Part shown: piece by piece, positions 5,997 through 6,566 of the stretch | Layout of the letters: each line of letters begins with the position of its first letter | Numbering within the stretch: the first letter of the stretch is position 1 | Assembly (NCBI GenBank): GCA_023667385.1 | Contig: JAMPAE010000086.1 | Location: forward strand, 1-6,566 | Length of the DNA: 6,566 bases | From: Ruminococcus sp. | GTDB lineage: Bacteria > Bacillota > Clostridia > Oscillospirales > Acutalibacteraceae | Reading direction: 5' to 3' | Translations under genes and position numbers: made by a program | Notes under the pieces: model-generated | Told to the model about the DNA's origin: nothing | Database searches by the model: none | Seen by the model: only the letters and a program-made list of their open reading frames with translations

Positions 5997-6566
5997 TTAA
6001 TCTGTTTTGGTTCCGTTTTTCTTGAGATGAATCAGTAAAACTGATATATCAGCCGGGCTTACACCTGATATTCTTGAAGCTTGTCCCAGGTTTTTCGGTT
6101 TTACCTTGTTAAGTTTTTCCTGAGCTTCCATGCGGAGTCCAATGATTTGCGTATAATCCATTGCTTCATCAAGCTTTCTGCATTCCAGTCTGCGCATTTC
6201 TGCCGCTTGAGCAAGTTGTCGTTTAATATATCCTTCATATTTTATCTCAATTTCGACCTGTTCAAAAACTTCATAGGGGAGTTCCGGCCTGTTTTTATCA
6301 AACGGAGTCAGCAAATCATAATTTAACTGAGGACGCTTTATGAGTTCCGACAGCCTGCAACCCGTTTTCAACTCAGATGTTTCACGTGAAACAAGCAGCT
6401 TGTTCAGTTCATCAGACGGTGCAATCGGCACGCTTTCAACTCTTTTACGCTCTTTTTCAATCATTTCAAGCTTTTTCTGAAGTCTTTGCCACTTTTCTTC
6501 ACCAACAAGTCCAATTTTATATCCATATTCCGTAAGTCGTATATCTGCATTATCCTGACGTAAAAT
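5997..6566 (-). CDS. mnmG: tRNA uridine-5-carboxymethylaminomethyl modification enzyme MnmG (GidA), C-terminal part
   Basis: FAD-dependent enzyme that, with the GTPase MnmE, makes the cmnm5 modification at wobble U34 of several tRNAs. The open frame runs without a stop to the right edge and gives 189 codons of a protein usually about 620-630 residues long. The FAD- and NADH-binding N-terminal domains therefore lie outside the window. The window starts inside LRQDNADIRLTEYG, a highly conserved stretch, and continues to KRPQLNYDLL and RPELPYE. The C-terminal helical domain then carries VEIEIKYEGYIKRQ, GLRMEAQEKL and the hallmark GQASRISGVSPADISVLLIHLKK, the region that contacts MnmE and tRNA. 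The first methionine inside the window (6464) is internal, not the start. A perfect parS site lies within this coding sequence, in a variable loop. The gene probably follows mnmE and is the first gene of the visible mnmG-rsmG unit. Confidence 0.97.
   Translation of the reverse strand: MLRQDNADIRLTEYGYKIGLVGEEKWQRLQKKLEMIEKERKRVESVPIAPSDELNKLLVSRETSELKTGCRLSELIKRPQLNYDLLTPFDKNRPELPYEVFEQVEIEIKYEGYIKRQLAQAAEMRRLECRKLDEAMDYTQIIGLRMEAQEKLNKVKPKNLGQASRISGVSPADISVLLIHLKKNGTKTD
6378..6393. promoter_or_regulatory. parS: parS centromere-like site (ParB loading site) inside mnmG
   Basis: The 16-bp perfect palindrome TGTTTCACGTGAAACA equals the consensus bacterial parS. On the coding strand it is read as part of Val-Ser-Arg-Glu-Thr in MnmG. 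ParB encoded at 2259-3122, which carries ParB-type specificity residues, should load here and spread over the flanking genes. It is the only exact copy in this window. Confidence 0.93.

Overview
The window comes from a low-to-moderate G+C Firmicute. The best guess is Clostridia, perhaps the Oscillospirales/Ruminococcaceae group. The basis is gene order, the presence of a Noc-type ParB paralogue next to ParA/ParB, strong GGAGG ribosome-binding sites and an A+T-rich third-codon style. No taxonomic marker (rRNA) is present, so the family-level guess is inference. Every recognisable gene lies on the minus strand, so the window is best read from right (6566) to left (1).

In transcription order the genes are: the C-terminal part of mnmG (tRNA wobble-uridine modification, cut by the right edge), rsmG (16S rRNA m7G methyltransferase), a noc-like ParB paralogue, a 411-bp intergenic region, parA (soj), parB (spo0J), serS (seryl-tRNA synthetase) and the N-terminal two thirds of glyA (serine hydroxymethyltransferase, cut by the left edge). 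The order mnmG-rsmG-noc-parA-parB is the classic origin-proximal cluster of Firmicutes, as in Bacillus subtilis. No oriC, DnaA-box cluster or dnaA gene is visible inside this window.

Transcriptional layout inferred from sequence: mnmG and rsmG are tightly coupled (11 nt apart). A weak hairpin follows rsmG, and noc has its own strong extended -10 promoter. About 85 nt after noc there is an 11-bp hairpin with a U-rich tail that looks like an intrinsic terminator. A second extended -10 promoter drives parA, with parB 32 nt and serS a further 15 nt downstream, so chromosome segregation and serine charging probably share a transcript. glyA follows serS after 102 nt that hold two mutually exclusive hairpins.

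The most interesting items are: a perfect 16-bp parS site (ParB-loading site) embedded in the coding sequence of mnmG; a Noc-like protein that lacks the usual N-terminal membrane-targeting helix and has a mixed set of DNA-specificity residues; a 75-nt cloverleaf-capable inverted-repeat element between noc and parA; a 14-bp palindrome just after noc whose ends resemble parS; and a possible structural switch in front of glyA. The genes themselves are ordinary housekeeping genes. I see no defence system, CRISPR array, transposase, tRNA or rRNA.
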